A DNA stretch of 30,319 nt, from the NCBI GenBank assembly GCA_009839535.1, contig VXPN01000035.1, positions 1 through 30,319 of the forward strand. Direction: 5' to 3'. The stretch is from Boseongicola sp. SB0662_bin_57 (lineage in GTDB: Bacteria > Pseudomonadota > Alphaproteobacteria > Rhodobacterales > Rhodobacteraceae). How positions within the stretch are numbered: position 1 is the first letter of the stretch; the number at the start of each line of letters is the position of its first letter. A program made the position numbers and the translations under genes. The notes under the pieces are model-generated. The model did no database searches, was not told the origin of the DNA, and saw only the letters and a list, made by a program, of their open reading frames with translations. This document shows positions 8,158 through 16,054 of the stretch, piece by piece.

Positions 8158-9108
8158 ATGATCAAGACAGCCACAACTGTTGCAGCCGTGCTTGCTGCCA
8201 CGGGCGTTCAGGCGGCCGAACTGGGCGCGGTGGACGAGCCGATCAGGCTTGCCATCAACGAATGGACGGGACAGCACATCTCGACCCACGTGGCAGGCGA
8301 GATGCTCAAGGCAGCCGGATACCGGGTCGAATATGTCACTGCGGGATACATGAACATGTACCAGGCGATGTCGGACGGAGAGCTGCACGCGGCCGTGGAA
8401 ATCTGGTCATCGAACGTCTCTGACGACTACGCCAAGAAGGTCGAGGGCGGAGGGGTCGTCGAACTTGGCGACCTGGGTCTCGATGCCAAGGAAGGGATTG
8501 CCTATCCGGCCCACGTGGCAGACCTGTGCCCGGGCCTGCCTGCGTGGGAGGCGCTGAAGGGTTGCGCCGGGACCTTCGCCACCGCCGAGACGCTGCCCGC
8601 CGGTCGCCTGGTGGACTATCCTGCCGACTGGGGCACGCCCGGGGCGGACCGCATGACCGGGCTTGACCTGCCCTTCAAGGCGGTGCCGGCTGGCTCCGAG
8701 GGCGCGCTCATCGCCGAACTTCGCGCTTCGACCGAGCGGGAATCGCCGCTGCTGATCACCTTCTGGCAGCCGCACTGGGCAATGTCCGCCTATGACGTGC
8801 AGTTCGTGGACCTCCCGGTCGGCAACGAGGCGTGCTTCAACGATCCGGCCTGGGGTCCGAACCCGAACGCCGTCAACGACTGCGATTTCGCGCCGAGCCG
8901 CATCTTCAAGGCAGGCTGGGTCGGCATCGAGGACAAGTGGCCGGCCGCATTCGAGATTCTCACGAGCTACACGCTGTCGGTCGAAGACCAGCAACCCATG
9001 ATGGGAGCCGTCGACGTGGATGGCGGCACCGTCGAAGAGGTCGTTGCCGACTGGATGGCGGGCAACGAGGCCAAGTGGAGACCGGTCGTGGACGCGGCGA
9101 CGCACTGA
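8158..9108 (+). CDS. Quaternary-amine ABC transporter, periplasmic substrate-binding protein (OpuAC/ProX type)
   Basis: The product has 316 aa. The start is the ATG at 8158, preceded by AGGGAG about 7 bases upstream; an in-frame ATG at 8137 would spoil the signal peptide. Residues 1 to about 21 form a Sec signal (basic MIK, hydrophobic TTVAAVLAA, then VQAAE), so the mature protein is periplasmic. The mature part shows the OpuAC pattern: RLAINEWTGQ near the start, MYQAMSDGELHAAVEIWSS, and LLITFWQPHWAMSAYDVQFVDLP. The tryptophans in these segments fit the aromatic cage that holds a trimethylammonium head group by cation-pi contacts. Four to six cysteines (CPGL, GCAG, ACFN, DCDF) suggest structural disulfides. 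It is followed after 5 bases by the ATPase gene. Candidate ligands are betaine, carnitine, choline derivatives or TMAO; sequence alone does not decide. Confidence 0.88.
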   Translation: MIKTATTVAAVLAATGVQAAELGAVDEPIRLAINEWTGQHISTHVAGEMLKAAGYRVEYVTAGYMNMYQAMSDGELHAAVEIWSSNVSDDYAKKVEGGGVVELGDLGLDAKEGIAYPAHVADLCPGLPAWEALKGCAGTFATAETLPAGRLVDYPADWGTPGADRMTGLDLPFKAVPAGSEGALIAELRASTERESPLLITFWQPHWAMSAYDVQFVDLPVGNEACFNDPAWGPNPNAVNDCDFAPSRIFKAGWVGIEDKWPAAFEILTSYTLSVEDQQPMMGAVDVDGGTVEEVVADWMAGNEAKWRPVVDAATH

Positions 9109-9113
9109 ACTCA

Positions 9114-10157
9114 ATGGCGGAACAGCCTGCCATTTCCGTTGCCGGACTCTGGCAGGTCTTCGGGTTCGATGCAGCGTCCGCCTTCCGGCGGGCGCAGGCC
9201 GAGGGCGGCAGCATCGCGGAAATCGCCGAACGGCTGAAGGAGCGCGGATGCATCCCGGCGGTCCGCGATGCCTGCTTCGACGTGGCCGAGGGCGAACTCT
9301 TCGTGATCATGGGGCTCTCGGGGTCGGGCAAGTCGACGCTGCTCCGGGGGATTTCGCGTCTTGTCGAACCGACGGCAGGCCACGTCTCGATCGAGGGCGA
9401 AGACATGCTCGCCGCCTCCAAGGCGCGAATGACCGAACTTCGACGGTCCCGAATCGGGATGGTGTTCCAGCACTTCGGCCTCTTCCCCCACATGACGGTG
9501 ATCGACAATGTCGCCTTCCCGCTGAAGGTCGGCGGCATGGGCCGCAGCGAGCGACACGGCAAGGTGCGAGACATCATCGAGATGGTGGGCCTGGAAGGAC
9601 GGGAAGGGGCGTATCCCCGTGAACTCTCGGGCGGGCAGCGTCAACGTGTCGGGATCGCGCGTTCGCTCGCCGGGGACTGCAGCGTCTGGTTCCTGGACGA
9701 GCCGTTTTCGGCACTCGACCCGCTGATCCGTCGCCAGTTGCAGGACGAGTTCCTGGACATTCGGGCGAGGCTGAACACCACGATCGTGTTCATTACACAC
9801 GACATCGCCGAGGCATTGAAGCTCGCCGACCGGATTGCAATCATGCGCGATGGCGAGATCGTGCAGATCGGGACACCGGCCGACATCGTGCTGCATCCTG
9901 TCGACGACTACGTACGCGAATTTGCGCGCGACGTCGTGCGCGGCCGGCACGCCAAGGTCGGGTCAATCATGCGGGCGGATGACGGTCGCGCCGCGAACGG
10001 CGGGCCCGGCCTGCGTCCAGACATGACCCTTGAAGACGCGCTTGCGGCCTGCATGGCGCACCATGAGCCGGTTCCGGTCTACGACGACGGCGGCAACTTG
10101 CTCGGGACGGTCGATCCGCAAGAGCTTTCAAGCGCCCTGACGGTCGACCACGCATGA
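9114..10157 (+). CDS. Quaternary-amine ABC transporter, ATP-binding protein (ProV/OpuAA type)
   Basis: The product has 347 aa. All nucleotide-binding motifs are present: Walker A GLSGSGKST at residues 67-75, Q-loop Gln119 (GMVFQHFGLFPHMTV), ABC signature LSGGQRQR at 171-178, Walker B VWFLDEPF at 191-198, D-loop SALD and the switch His (VFITHD). The N-terminal extension with FGFDAASAFRRAQAEGGS and CIPAVRDACFDV is characteristic of the ProV/OpuAA glycine-betaine subfamily. About 70 C-terminal residues after the ATPase (DMTLEDALAACMAHHEPVPV) read as one CBS-like repeat, shorter than the two in E. coli ProV. CBS domains in this family sense ionic strength or nucleotides, so regulation may be reduced or different here. 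It is in the same operon as the binding protein, and its TGA overlaps the permease ATG (ATGA at 10154). Confidence 0.9.
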   Translation: MAEQPAISVAGLWQVFGFDAASAFRRAQAEGGSIAEIAERLKERGCIPAVRDACFDVAEGELFVIMGLSGSGKSTLLRGISRLVEPTAGHVSIEGEDMLAASKARMTELRRSRIGMVFQHFGLFPHMTVIDNVAFPLKVGGMGRSERHGKVRDIIEMVGLEGREGAYPRELSGGQRQRVGIARSLAGDCSVWFLDEPFSALDPLIRRQLQDEFLDIRARLNTTIVFITHDIAEALKLADRIAIMRDGEIVQIGTPADIVLHPVDDYVREFARDVVRGRHAKVGSIMRADDGRAANGGPGLRPDMTLEDALAACMAHHEPVPVYDDGGNLLGTVDPQELSSALTVDHA

Positions 10158-12220
10158 AGGCGTTCCGCGAACTGCCCTTCGCAAACCCGGCCGGACTGTC
10201 CAGGGGGCTGATCGCAGCGCTTCTCACCTTGTTCACGGGGGCAGCCTGCCTGTTGCTGCAAGACGCTGCGCCCTGGCTGGTGCGCTTTCCGGAGGCGTGG
10301 ACGCTTCCGGCGACTGAACTGGTCGGAGCCGGGCTTGACTCTTTCCTGAGCGCGATCAAGCCGGTGATGCGGGCGTGGTCCTGGCTGCTTTCCTTTCCGA
10401 TGAGCTGGGCCAACGCCGTGCTTGTCGGCTCTCCCTGGCCATTGATCATCGGCGCGTTCACCGCTTCGGGTTGGTACCTCGGCGGGTTTCGCATGGCGTC
10501 TCTCACCTTCCTGGGATTCGGCTTCGTTCTGCTTTCGGGCTACTGGAACGAGAGCATGAACACGCTGAGCCTCGTCTCGGTCTCGGTTCCCCTGGCGATC
10601 CTCGCCGGCGGCAGCCTGGGCATACTGGCGAACGAAGTTCCGCGCATTCGGGCCGCCCTGCTGGCGGCGCTCGACGCGATGCAGACCATCCCGACTTTCG
10701 CCTACCTGACGCCGCTCCTGCTGCTGTTCGGGTTCGGCCCGGTGGTCGGACTCGTCGCCTCCGCAATCTATGCCGCGCCTCCCATGGCACGAAACGTCAT
10801 CCTGGGACTCGAAAGGGTGGATCCCGAGGTCAAGGAGGCATCGATCATGTCCGGCGCGACCCGGTGGCAGCAGTTGTTCCTGGTCGAGATTCCGGCGGCC
10901 AGCCAGCAGATCATGGTGGGCGTGAACCAGTGCCTGATGGCATCCCTGTCGATGGTGATCATCGCCGCCGTCATCGGCGGCTTCAACGACATAGGCTGGG
11001 AAGTGCTTCTGACCATGCGCAAGGCACAGTTCGGCCAGGCATTTCTGGCCGGTCTGGTGATCGTGACATTCGCGATCGTGATAGACCGCCTGTCCGGGTC
11101 GCTTGCCCTTGAACGAAGGCGCCACAGCAGGCGTGTCACATGGGGACTGTTCCTTGCGGGTGCCGTCGCGGCTGCGCTGCTGGCTCTCACCGGGACCAAC
11201 GCGGCCCCAGAGGGCGTGTTCTCGGCCGCCGCGGTCGCAGTGGACGACAGCCTGGGCGCATTCACTGCCGCACATGGCGCAACGCTCGACGGAATCAAGA
11301 ATTCGGCAATGTTCTACGGGCTGCTTCCGTTGCGCATCGGCCTTGATCAGGCCGTGCTTCCATTCACATGGGGGTTCCAGTGGACTCCTGCGACGAGCCT
11401 CTGGCTGTTCGCGATCACGGTTCTCGCCGCGATCGCCCTTGCCGTGACAGGACGTCAAGTGGCCGGCGCGGGCCTTGTCATCGCCGTCGGCGTTCTTGAA
11501 ACCGGAATTGCAGAGCTCCCCTGGCCGTTCGTGATCGTCGGGACCATGGCGCTTGCATGGCTCGCCCAGGGGCTGCGGCTTGCCATCCTCTCGGCCGCCC
11601 TTCTCGGGATCGTGCTGATCTCGGGACTCTGGGATCGTGCGCTGCTGTCGCTCTACCTTTCGGGGGCCGCCGTAGTCGCCTGCGTCATCGCCGGAGGCGC
11701 ACTTGGTCTCCTGTCGGCCGTTTCCGAAATCGCCTGGACAATCATTCGCCCGGTCTGCGACATGCTTCAGACGATTCCCCTGTTCGTGTTCCTGATCCCG
11801 ACGCTCATGTTCTTCCAGATCGGCGAGTTCAGCGCATTTCTGGCAATCTGCGCCTACGCCGTGGTGCCGATGATCCGCTACACGCGGCACGGACTGGTCT
11901 CGACGCCACCCGAGATGCTGGAGGCCGCAACATCGAGCGGGGCGACGGCATGGCAGACGATGATCGATGTCCGCATGCCCTATGCCGCGCCGGCGATCCT
12001 CCTGGGACTCAATCAGACGATCCTCTATGCCTTCGCAATGCTGGTGATCGCCGCCTTGATCGGAACAACAGGACTCGGCCAGCTGATCTACCTGGCACTG
12101 GGGCAGGCCGACGTCGGGCTGGGGGTCAGCGCAGGCGCGGCGATGGCGATCCTGGCCTTCATCGCCGACCGGCTTGCCCAAGGCTTTGCCGAGGAGCGAC
12201 GGAAAGCTCTGGGTCTCTAG
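10154..12220 (+). CDS. Quaternary-amine ABC transporter permease, tandem-fused double ProW-like protein
   Basis: The product has 688 aa, about twice a normal ProW-type permease. It contains two BPD_transp_1 domains in one chain. The first has DAMQTIPTFAYLTPLLLLFGFG with the EAA-loop SIMSGATRWQQLFLVEIPAAS. The second has DMLQTIPLFVFLIPTLMFF with the EAA-loop SGATAWQTMIDVRMPYAAPA. Each loop is followed by the family's NQ-containing helix (VGVNQCLMASLSM; LGLNQTILYAFAM). Numerous hydrophobic helices surround both, and a long linker of extra helices lies between them. One polypeptide can thus supply both halves of the inner-membrane channel, each coupling to an ATPase subunit. Fused permeases of this length are known in marine alphaproteobacterial methylated-amine transporters such as the TMAO system, a comparison made from memory. 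The start is fixed by the ATGA overlap with the ATPase gene. Confidence 0.88.
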   Translation: MKAFRELPFANPAGLSRGLIAALLTLFTGAACLLLQDAAPWLVRFPEAWTLPATELVGAGLDSFLSAIKPVMRAWSWLLSFPMSWANAVLVGSPWPLIIGAFTASGWYLGGFRMASLTFLGFGFVLLSGYWNESMNTLSLVSVSVPLAILAGGSLGILANEVPRIRAALLAALDAMQTIPTFAYLTPLLLLFGFGPVVGLVASAIYAAPPMARNVILGLERVDPEVKEASIMSGATRWQQLFLVEIPAASQQIMVGVNQCLMASLSMVIIAAVIGGFNDIGWEVLLTMRKAQFGQAFLAGLVIVTFAIVIDRLSGSLALERRRHSRRVTWGLFLAGAVAAALLALTGTNAAPEGVFSAAAVAVDDSLGAFTAAHGATLDGIKNSAMFYGLLPLRIGLDQAVLPFTWGFQWTPATSLWLFAITVLAAIALAVTGRQVAGAGLVIAVGVLETGIAELPWPFVIVGTMALAWLAQGLRLAILSAALLGIVLISGLWDRALLSLYLSGAAVVACVIAGGALGLLSAVSEIAWTIIRPVCDMLQTIPLFVFLIPTLMFFQIGEFSAFLAICAYAVVPMIRYTRHGLVSTPPEMLEAATSSGATAWQTMIDVRMPYAAPAILLGLNQTILYAFAMLVIAALIGTTGLGQLIYLALGQADVGLGVSAGAAMAILAFIADRLAQGFAEERRKALGL

Positions 12221-12379
12221 GCGCACCTGCCGACTGACGCGAATAGCGGCATCGGCACTGTCGCCGCGCACAGCGAGCCGCTCCGCTCCGTTTCGCAGCG
12301 GAATCCGCGAAACCCGATCCGCGAATGGCGCGTAACGCCACCCGGCGCCCTCATTGTTCAGAGCAGCACGGCCTGCAAC

Positions 12380-13195
12380 TCAGGCAAGTCGCTCACGGAA
12401 CCTCTCATACTCGACATCGTCGATGTCCGCGGTCTCGTCGACGCCGGGAAAGGTGCCGCCGCGCGCCTCCTTGGCGAAAGCTTCCAGCGCAGCGCGGCGC
12501 TCGGCCTTCATCCGTTCCTGGAGCGCATGAAGGTTGCCGAAGGCCCGCGCGTGCCGGGGGCTCTCGGGTTGCTCACCGCATATGTCGTTCTGAAAGAGAT
12601 AGATGATGTCGCTGCCTGATCCGGAACCGAGCGAGGACGTGACAAGCGTGGTGCGACGGCTGATTTCCGTCATCACCCTCGCGCAGATGACCTCGGCCTC
12701 GACCGAGAAGGCACCGGCATCCTCCATGCGCCGGAATGCCTGCCAGAGTTCGAAGGCTTCCCCGGCCGTCTTGCCGATGGCGCGCAGGCCACCGTTCCAG
12801 GTGGACTTCCGGGGCACGAGGCCCAGGTGGCACATGACGGGAATGTCCTCGCGGGCAAGCACCTCCACCACATGCGGCCCTCGTGCCGTGTAGACCGAAT
12901 CCGCTCCATCCTTCATCGCGCGAAACGCGGCCCTGAGAACGTCCCCTTCGGTCGGAAAGTCCGGCAAGGCTACGGCGGCAGTGAAGAACATGTCCGGTGC
13001 TCCGGCCCGCACCGCCGCCGTGTTGTGTGCATTGCCCATGACGAGATCCAGGCCGGCGTCCCTGGCCGCAGCCGCCTCTTCCGTGGAATTTGCCGTGGTC
13101 TGAACAAGCTTGCGCACGCCCTTCAGGGCACGAAGGTCGGCAGCGGTGTAGTTTCGCCCCTGCTGCCTCGCATCCCAGTCATAGATTCGCTTCAC
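12380..13195 (-). CDS. PanB-fold (ketopantoate hydroxymethyltransferase/PEP mutase superfamily) enzyme, non-canonical
   Basis: The product has 271 aa with a GTG start at 13195, chosen for the strong GGGGAGGA 5 bases upstream and because upstream frame content is not protein-like. The middle and C-terminal half follow the PanB pattern: VMCHLGLVPRKSTWNGGLRAIGKT, RRMEDAGAFSVEAEVICARV with the conserved Glu (168), SLGSGSGSDIIYLFQNDICG in place of IGIGAG...DLLG, and a C-terminal EARGGTFPG. The first metal-binding segment is LVMGNAHN rather than VGDS, and the second is VALPDF rather than VADLP. Both Asp ligands of true PanB therefore appear replaced, and the Lys/Glu segment is also absent. The function is probably not pantothenate synthesis. 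Other superfamily members cleave or form C-C or C-P bonds on keto acids. It converges with the importer operon and may act on an intermediate of the amine pathway. Confidence 0.75.
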   Translation of the reverse strand: MKRIYDWDARQQGRNYTAADLRALKGVRKLVQTTANSTEEAAAARDAGLDLVMGNAHNTAAVRAGAPDMFFTAAVALPDFPTEGDVLRAAFRAMKDGADSVYTARGPHVVEVLAREDIPVMCHLGLVPRKSTWNGGLRAIGKTAGEAFELWQAFRRMEDAGAFSVEAEVICARVMTEISRRTTLVTSSLGSGSGSDIIYLFQNDICGEQPESPRHARAFGNLHALQERMKAERRAALEAFAKEARGGTFPGVDETADIDDVEYERFRERLA

Positions 13196-13200
13196 CGAAT

Positions 13201-13206
13201 TCCTCC
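13201..13206 (-). promoter_or_regulatory. Ribosome binding site supporting the GTG start of the PanB-fold gene
   Basis: GGAGGA, within GGGGAGGA on the minus strand, lies 5 bases before the GTG at 13195. No ATG near this position is in frame, so this site decides the start. Confidence 0.65.
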
Positions 13207-13310
13207 CCGCTTTCCCGGGGATTGAACCGTTTCCGATAGTGGCTTGCAAGTGCCGCGGCAGATGGCTTTCAATTGTCCGGCAAGGATCGGACAGAGGGTG
13301 TCGGAGGCGG

Positions 13311-14099
13311 GCCTTCGCCATCGAGACCGGCCAGATCGAGGGACTGTACCTGCTGCGCCACGGCGTCGCGAAAACCCTGATCACCGAGGGATTCGAGAAC
13401 GTGCGCGGCGTGGATTCCGTCGGCAGCATCGGTGACGACACCCTCAAGGGCCTCCTACAGGATTAGGAGGCGGCTCTCGACATGGTGCTTGCCCATGCCA
13501 GGGACGACCGGCCGCTGACGACATCTGCGATCAAGAAGTGGCCCGCGTTGCTTGCGAGGCACCAGTACACTGCGACTTGCATCGACTCGTTCGGCAACAG
13601 GATCGAGGTGCCGCTGCTCCAGGGCCAGTAGAAAGTCCGACCGAACAATTCCCGCCAGAATGACGGACATGTCCACGAGCATTGTCCGCCCGAGCAGGTC
13701 GGGAACGAGATGGAGCGCTTCCTGATGTTCCATGAGGGTTATGCCGGACTGGATCTCGCGCCGGAGACGGAAGCGGCCTGGCTGCACCACGAGTTCGCGC
13801 ACATTCATCCTTTCCAGGATGGCAACGGCCGCGTGTCCCGGCTGCTGATGGCCTACGCCTATGCCAAGGCGGGCGAGTTCGTCCCGGTTATGTCGGCGGC
13901 AAGGAAGGACGGCTACATTGTCGCGCTGGAACTGGCAGACCGCTGCGACTTCCCTGCATTTGTCCGCTATCTCTGAGGGATGGCGGCACTGGGTTCGGAG
14001 GCGGAGACCCTCCGCGCCGAAGGCATCCTGCTTGGCCGCACCGTATACCGCCACGGCAGCGGCGACATCACGTCGAACGGGGTCTACCATCCGCCATAG
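13311..14099 (+). pseudogene. Fic-family protein remnant (AMPylase fold), three in-frame stops and 5' truncation
   Basis: One reading frame carries collinear Fic-family sequence: AFAIETGQIEGLYLLRHGV, GFENVRGVDSVGSIGDDTLKG, then SAIKKWPALLARHQ, FGNRIEVPLLQG, PPEQVGNEMERFL, WLHHEFAHIHPFQDGNGRVSR, and RHGSGDITSNGVYHPP at the end. The HPFxxGNGR Fic motif, which in active proteins transfers AMP from ATP to a hydroxyl side chain, is intact at about 13806-13838. TAG codons at 13464-13466 and near 13629 and a TGA at 13974-13976 interrupt the frame. The usual N-terminal hundred or so residues, including the start, are missing. No full-length product can be made. The largest open piece (13710-13976) holds the motif but too little of the fold. 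The frame stays open beyond 14099, so the original protein may have been longer. Confidence 0.85.
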
Positions 14100-14793
14100 A
14101 AGCTGACCCCAGGTCCAGATCCGCCCTTCGCCGACGACGTGGTCGTCCTCTCCTGCGCGGTCTCCCAGCGGATTGACACCGCGGCCCCCGTGCATGGCGT
14201 CACGCAGTCGATGGACATCGAGCAGGTCCTGCAGCCGTCGGCACGGGCATGCGATGTGCCGGAGGCCGAAGTCGACAGGCTTGCCCGCAAGATCGCGCGG
14301 AAGCGGACCGAGACCGACTTGCGGATCGCCGCGACCCGCGGCACGGACTGGCAGGAGTTTGGAATGGTCATGGCGGCCCCGCCGGAGCGCGGGACCATGC
14401 CCGCCGCCGACGCCGTCCGAAATAAGCAGGAAGCCGTGCTTGGGCAACTGCAGGACGGACGAAGGCGATGGATTCCTGCGAGCTGCGGACGTTGCTGCGC
14501 CGGATCTACCGCAGCTTCGCCGGCGCGGAGATTTGCGATCTCTCGGAAGGGAAGGGAGCGTCCCTTGAACGACTGCCCGACGATGCGGCTCGGACACGGC
14601 CGAGAGCAGGTTGCGCTCAATCACGGCGGCCATGGAGAATGCCATGGCGATTTTCGTATGTCTGAGACTATGCAGATTGCGCCGAGCAATCGATGCACTG
14701 ACCGGCTTGCAGTGGCAGAAACTTGACAGATTGGCACAAGCAATGCAGGAAGTTTCTGGCCGTCCATCATTTTGGGCTCGAGGAACTTAGAAA
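14100..14793. other. Gene-free junction between the Fic remnant and the defence island
   Basis: About 690 bases without a gene I can name. The frame of the dead Fic gene continues open to about 14726 with a few protein-like pieces (VPEAEVDRLARKIARKR), so this may be decayed coding sequence. A minus-strand frame near 14640-14520 faintly recalls the N-terminus of Crp/Fnr regulators but is too short to call. Base composition drops towards AT-rich near 14650. A TTGACA near 14725 could be a -35 box for the next gene, but no good -10 follows at the right distance. GAGGA at about 14779-14783 is the ribosome binding site of the gene at 14794. Confidence 0.45.
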
Positions 14794-16047
14794 ATGTGGA
14801 ATTTCAAGATTGATGTTGATGTAGACGGAGAAACTTGGCCGACTCATTCTAGTGGAATGCCTAAGCAGTTCCAAAAGGCCAGTCTTGGAACGGTCCAAGA
14901 CAACATAAATTTGCTTGAAATGTTATTGCTGCTGGGTCAATTGACTACGCCCATTCATGCATCCGGCGTATCATTGTCCGAACACTGGGCTTGGATCAGA
15001 TACTTGAAAGCCGTCAATGGTGATGAATCACATCTTTCCATCACCAGGGCATTTTCCGGACTGGACCCACACCAGAAGACCATTCTCAGTGACGACTTTG
15101 GTGTTGGGATTTCAGTGTATTGGCTCAACCAAAAGTTGGGGTTGCGGTACTTTTGCGACGGGTACTATTTCGCCGAAAGCTTGGCCCGCCGCTTTCGGGC
15201 GACGGTGGCAGAGAAGACAAACAAGCGGGGACCGAGGAAGGCTCCGGACTACATTTTGACGGATGGAAATGGCCGGTATCACGTCGTTGAGTGCAAGGGA
15301 ACACAGTCCTCGACGACATACAGGGATCGACAATTGTCGTCGCTGGACCGAAACGGCAATGAGACTGGGGGCGTGGCACAAAAGAAGACCATATTGTTTC
15401 CTGCCTCCTCGGCCGGCGAGAGGCTAGCATGTGGAGTTTTCTTGGGTACCGATGGCGGCACTGAGAAATCTCACCTGAAAGTCGTAGATCCAGTGGGAGA
15501 ACCGATCCTCAGTTTGGATGAGCAGAGCATGGAATTTGCCTTTGATCCCTTTGTTCGTTCTCTTGCGGCTCGTTCATTCGTTCTGTTAGGATTGCCGGCG
15601 AGCGCCGGGAACTTTGTCTCTCCAGATGGATTCGTTGAATTCCCTTACCAAGAGCATGTCTCAAAGAGCTTCAATGAGAGCAGGAGTTCTTTTCTCGTGG
15701 AAAGGCGTGAAGCCGCACGGCGCGAACTGGAGACCCTTTCTGACGGTGGTGCCGCCCCGGCAATACGCGAGCACGCAATTGATTTTCCGTATCCAATTAG
15801 GTTACGCGGACGTAGCTTCACGAAAGTGCTTGTTAAGCACTTGGTTGATAGGGAGTGCGTCTTTCAGGCAATTGAAAGTCCGATGGCGGATGATCCTATT
15901 CGATCTGATGATGTATTTTGGGGCAAGAAAATTGGCCCAGTCACGTTCACGTCGAGTTTCGAAGACAATGAAGAGGAACTTGACGATGAAATTCGGTCGA
16001 CGATGAAAATTGGGGACATTTCGAGTACTGAGGTCGTTATTTCCTAG
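14794..16047 (+). CDS. Uncharacterised protein with PD-(D/E)XK-like nuclease motif, 417 aa
   Basis: I do not recognise a named family. Residues 151-168 read P-D, then 13 residues, then E-C-K (KAPDYIL ... YHVVECKGTQ), which fits the core D-x(n)-E-x-K of the restriction-endonuclease-like fold: Asp152, Glu166 and Lys168 as metal and catalytic residues. Glu128 in the preceding helix (ESLARRF) could be the helix-A acid. The N-terminal 130 residues are mostly helical and the C-terminal 200 residues are unassigned; the tail is acidic (EDNEEELDDEIRS). GAGGA 10 bases upstream supports the ATG. The gene is visibly AT-richer than its neighbours (30 of 60 bases are G or C at 14821-14880), suggesting separate transfer. 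It sits on the opposite strand to the AbiE and Druantia genes. A defence nuclease is the likeliest role; a methylase partner is not visible. Confidence 0.65.
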   Translation: MWNFKIDVDVDGETWPTHSSGMPKQFQKASLGTVQDNINLLEMLLLLGQLTTPIHASGVSLSEHWAWIRYLKAVNGDESHLSITRAFSGLDPHQKTILSDDFGVGISVYWLNQKLGLRYFCDGYYFAESLARRFRATVAEKTNKRGPRKAPDYILTDGNGRYHVVECKGTQSSTTYRDRQLSSLDRNGNETGGVAQKKTILFPASSAGERLACGVFLGTDGGTEKSHLKVVDPVGEPILSLDEQSMEFAFDPFVRSLAARSFVLLGLPASAGNFVSPDGFVEFPYQEHVSKSFNESRSSFLVERREAARRELETLSDGGAAPAIREHAIDFPYPIRLRGRSFTKVLVKHLVDRECVFQAIESPMADDPIRSDDVFWGKKIGPVTFTSSFEDNEEELDDEIRSTMKIGDISSTEVVIS

Positions 16048-16054
16048 CAAGATC

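Noticed and set aside
10079..12271. A 730-codon minus-strand open frame opposite the permease gene
   Set aside because: It is rich in Arg, Gln, His and Asp, as expected for the antisense of hydrophobic codons. The plus strand encodes an unmistakable transporter permease.
12221..12379. Bidirectional terminator between the convergent permease and PanB-fold genes
   Set aside because: Only short stems (CCGCT with AGCGG) without a following T-run were found, so no terminator can be supported.
13455..14645. A 396-codon minus-strand open frame opposite the Fic remnant
   Set aside because: Its composition is Arg/Pro/Gly-rich without domain patterns, and the plus strand carries clear Fic-family motifs over the same bases. 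It is a shadow of high-GC coding sequence.
14520..14645. Minus-strand segment resembling a Crp/Fnr regulator N-terminus (ERNLLSAVSEPHRRAV, then SLPFREI in another frame)
   Set aside because: The likeness covers fewer than 40 residues, needs a frameshift, and no cyclic-nucleotide fold or HTH follows.
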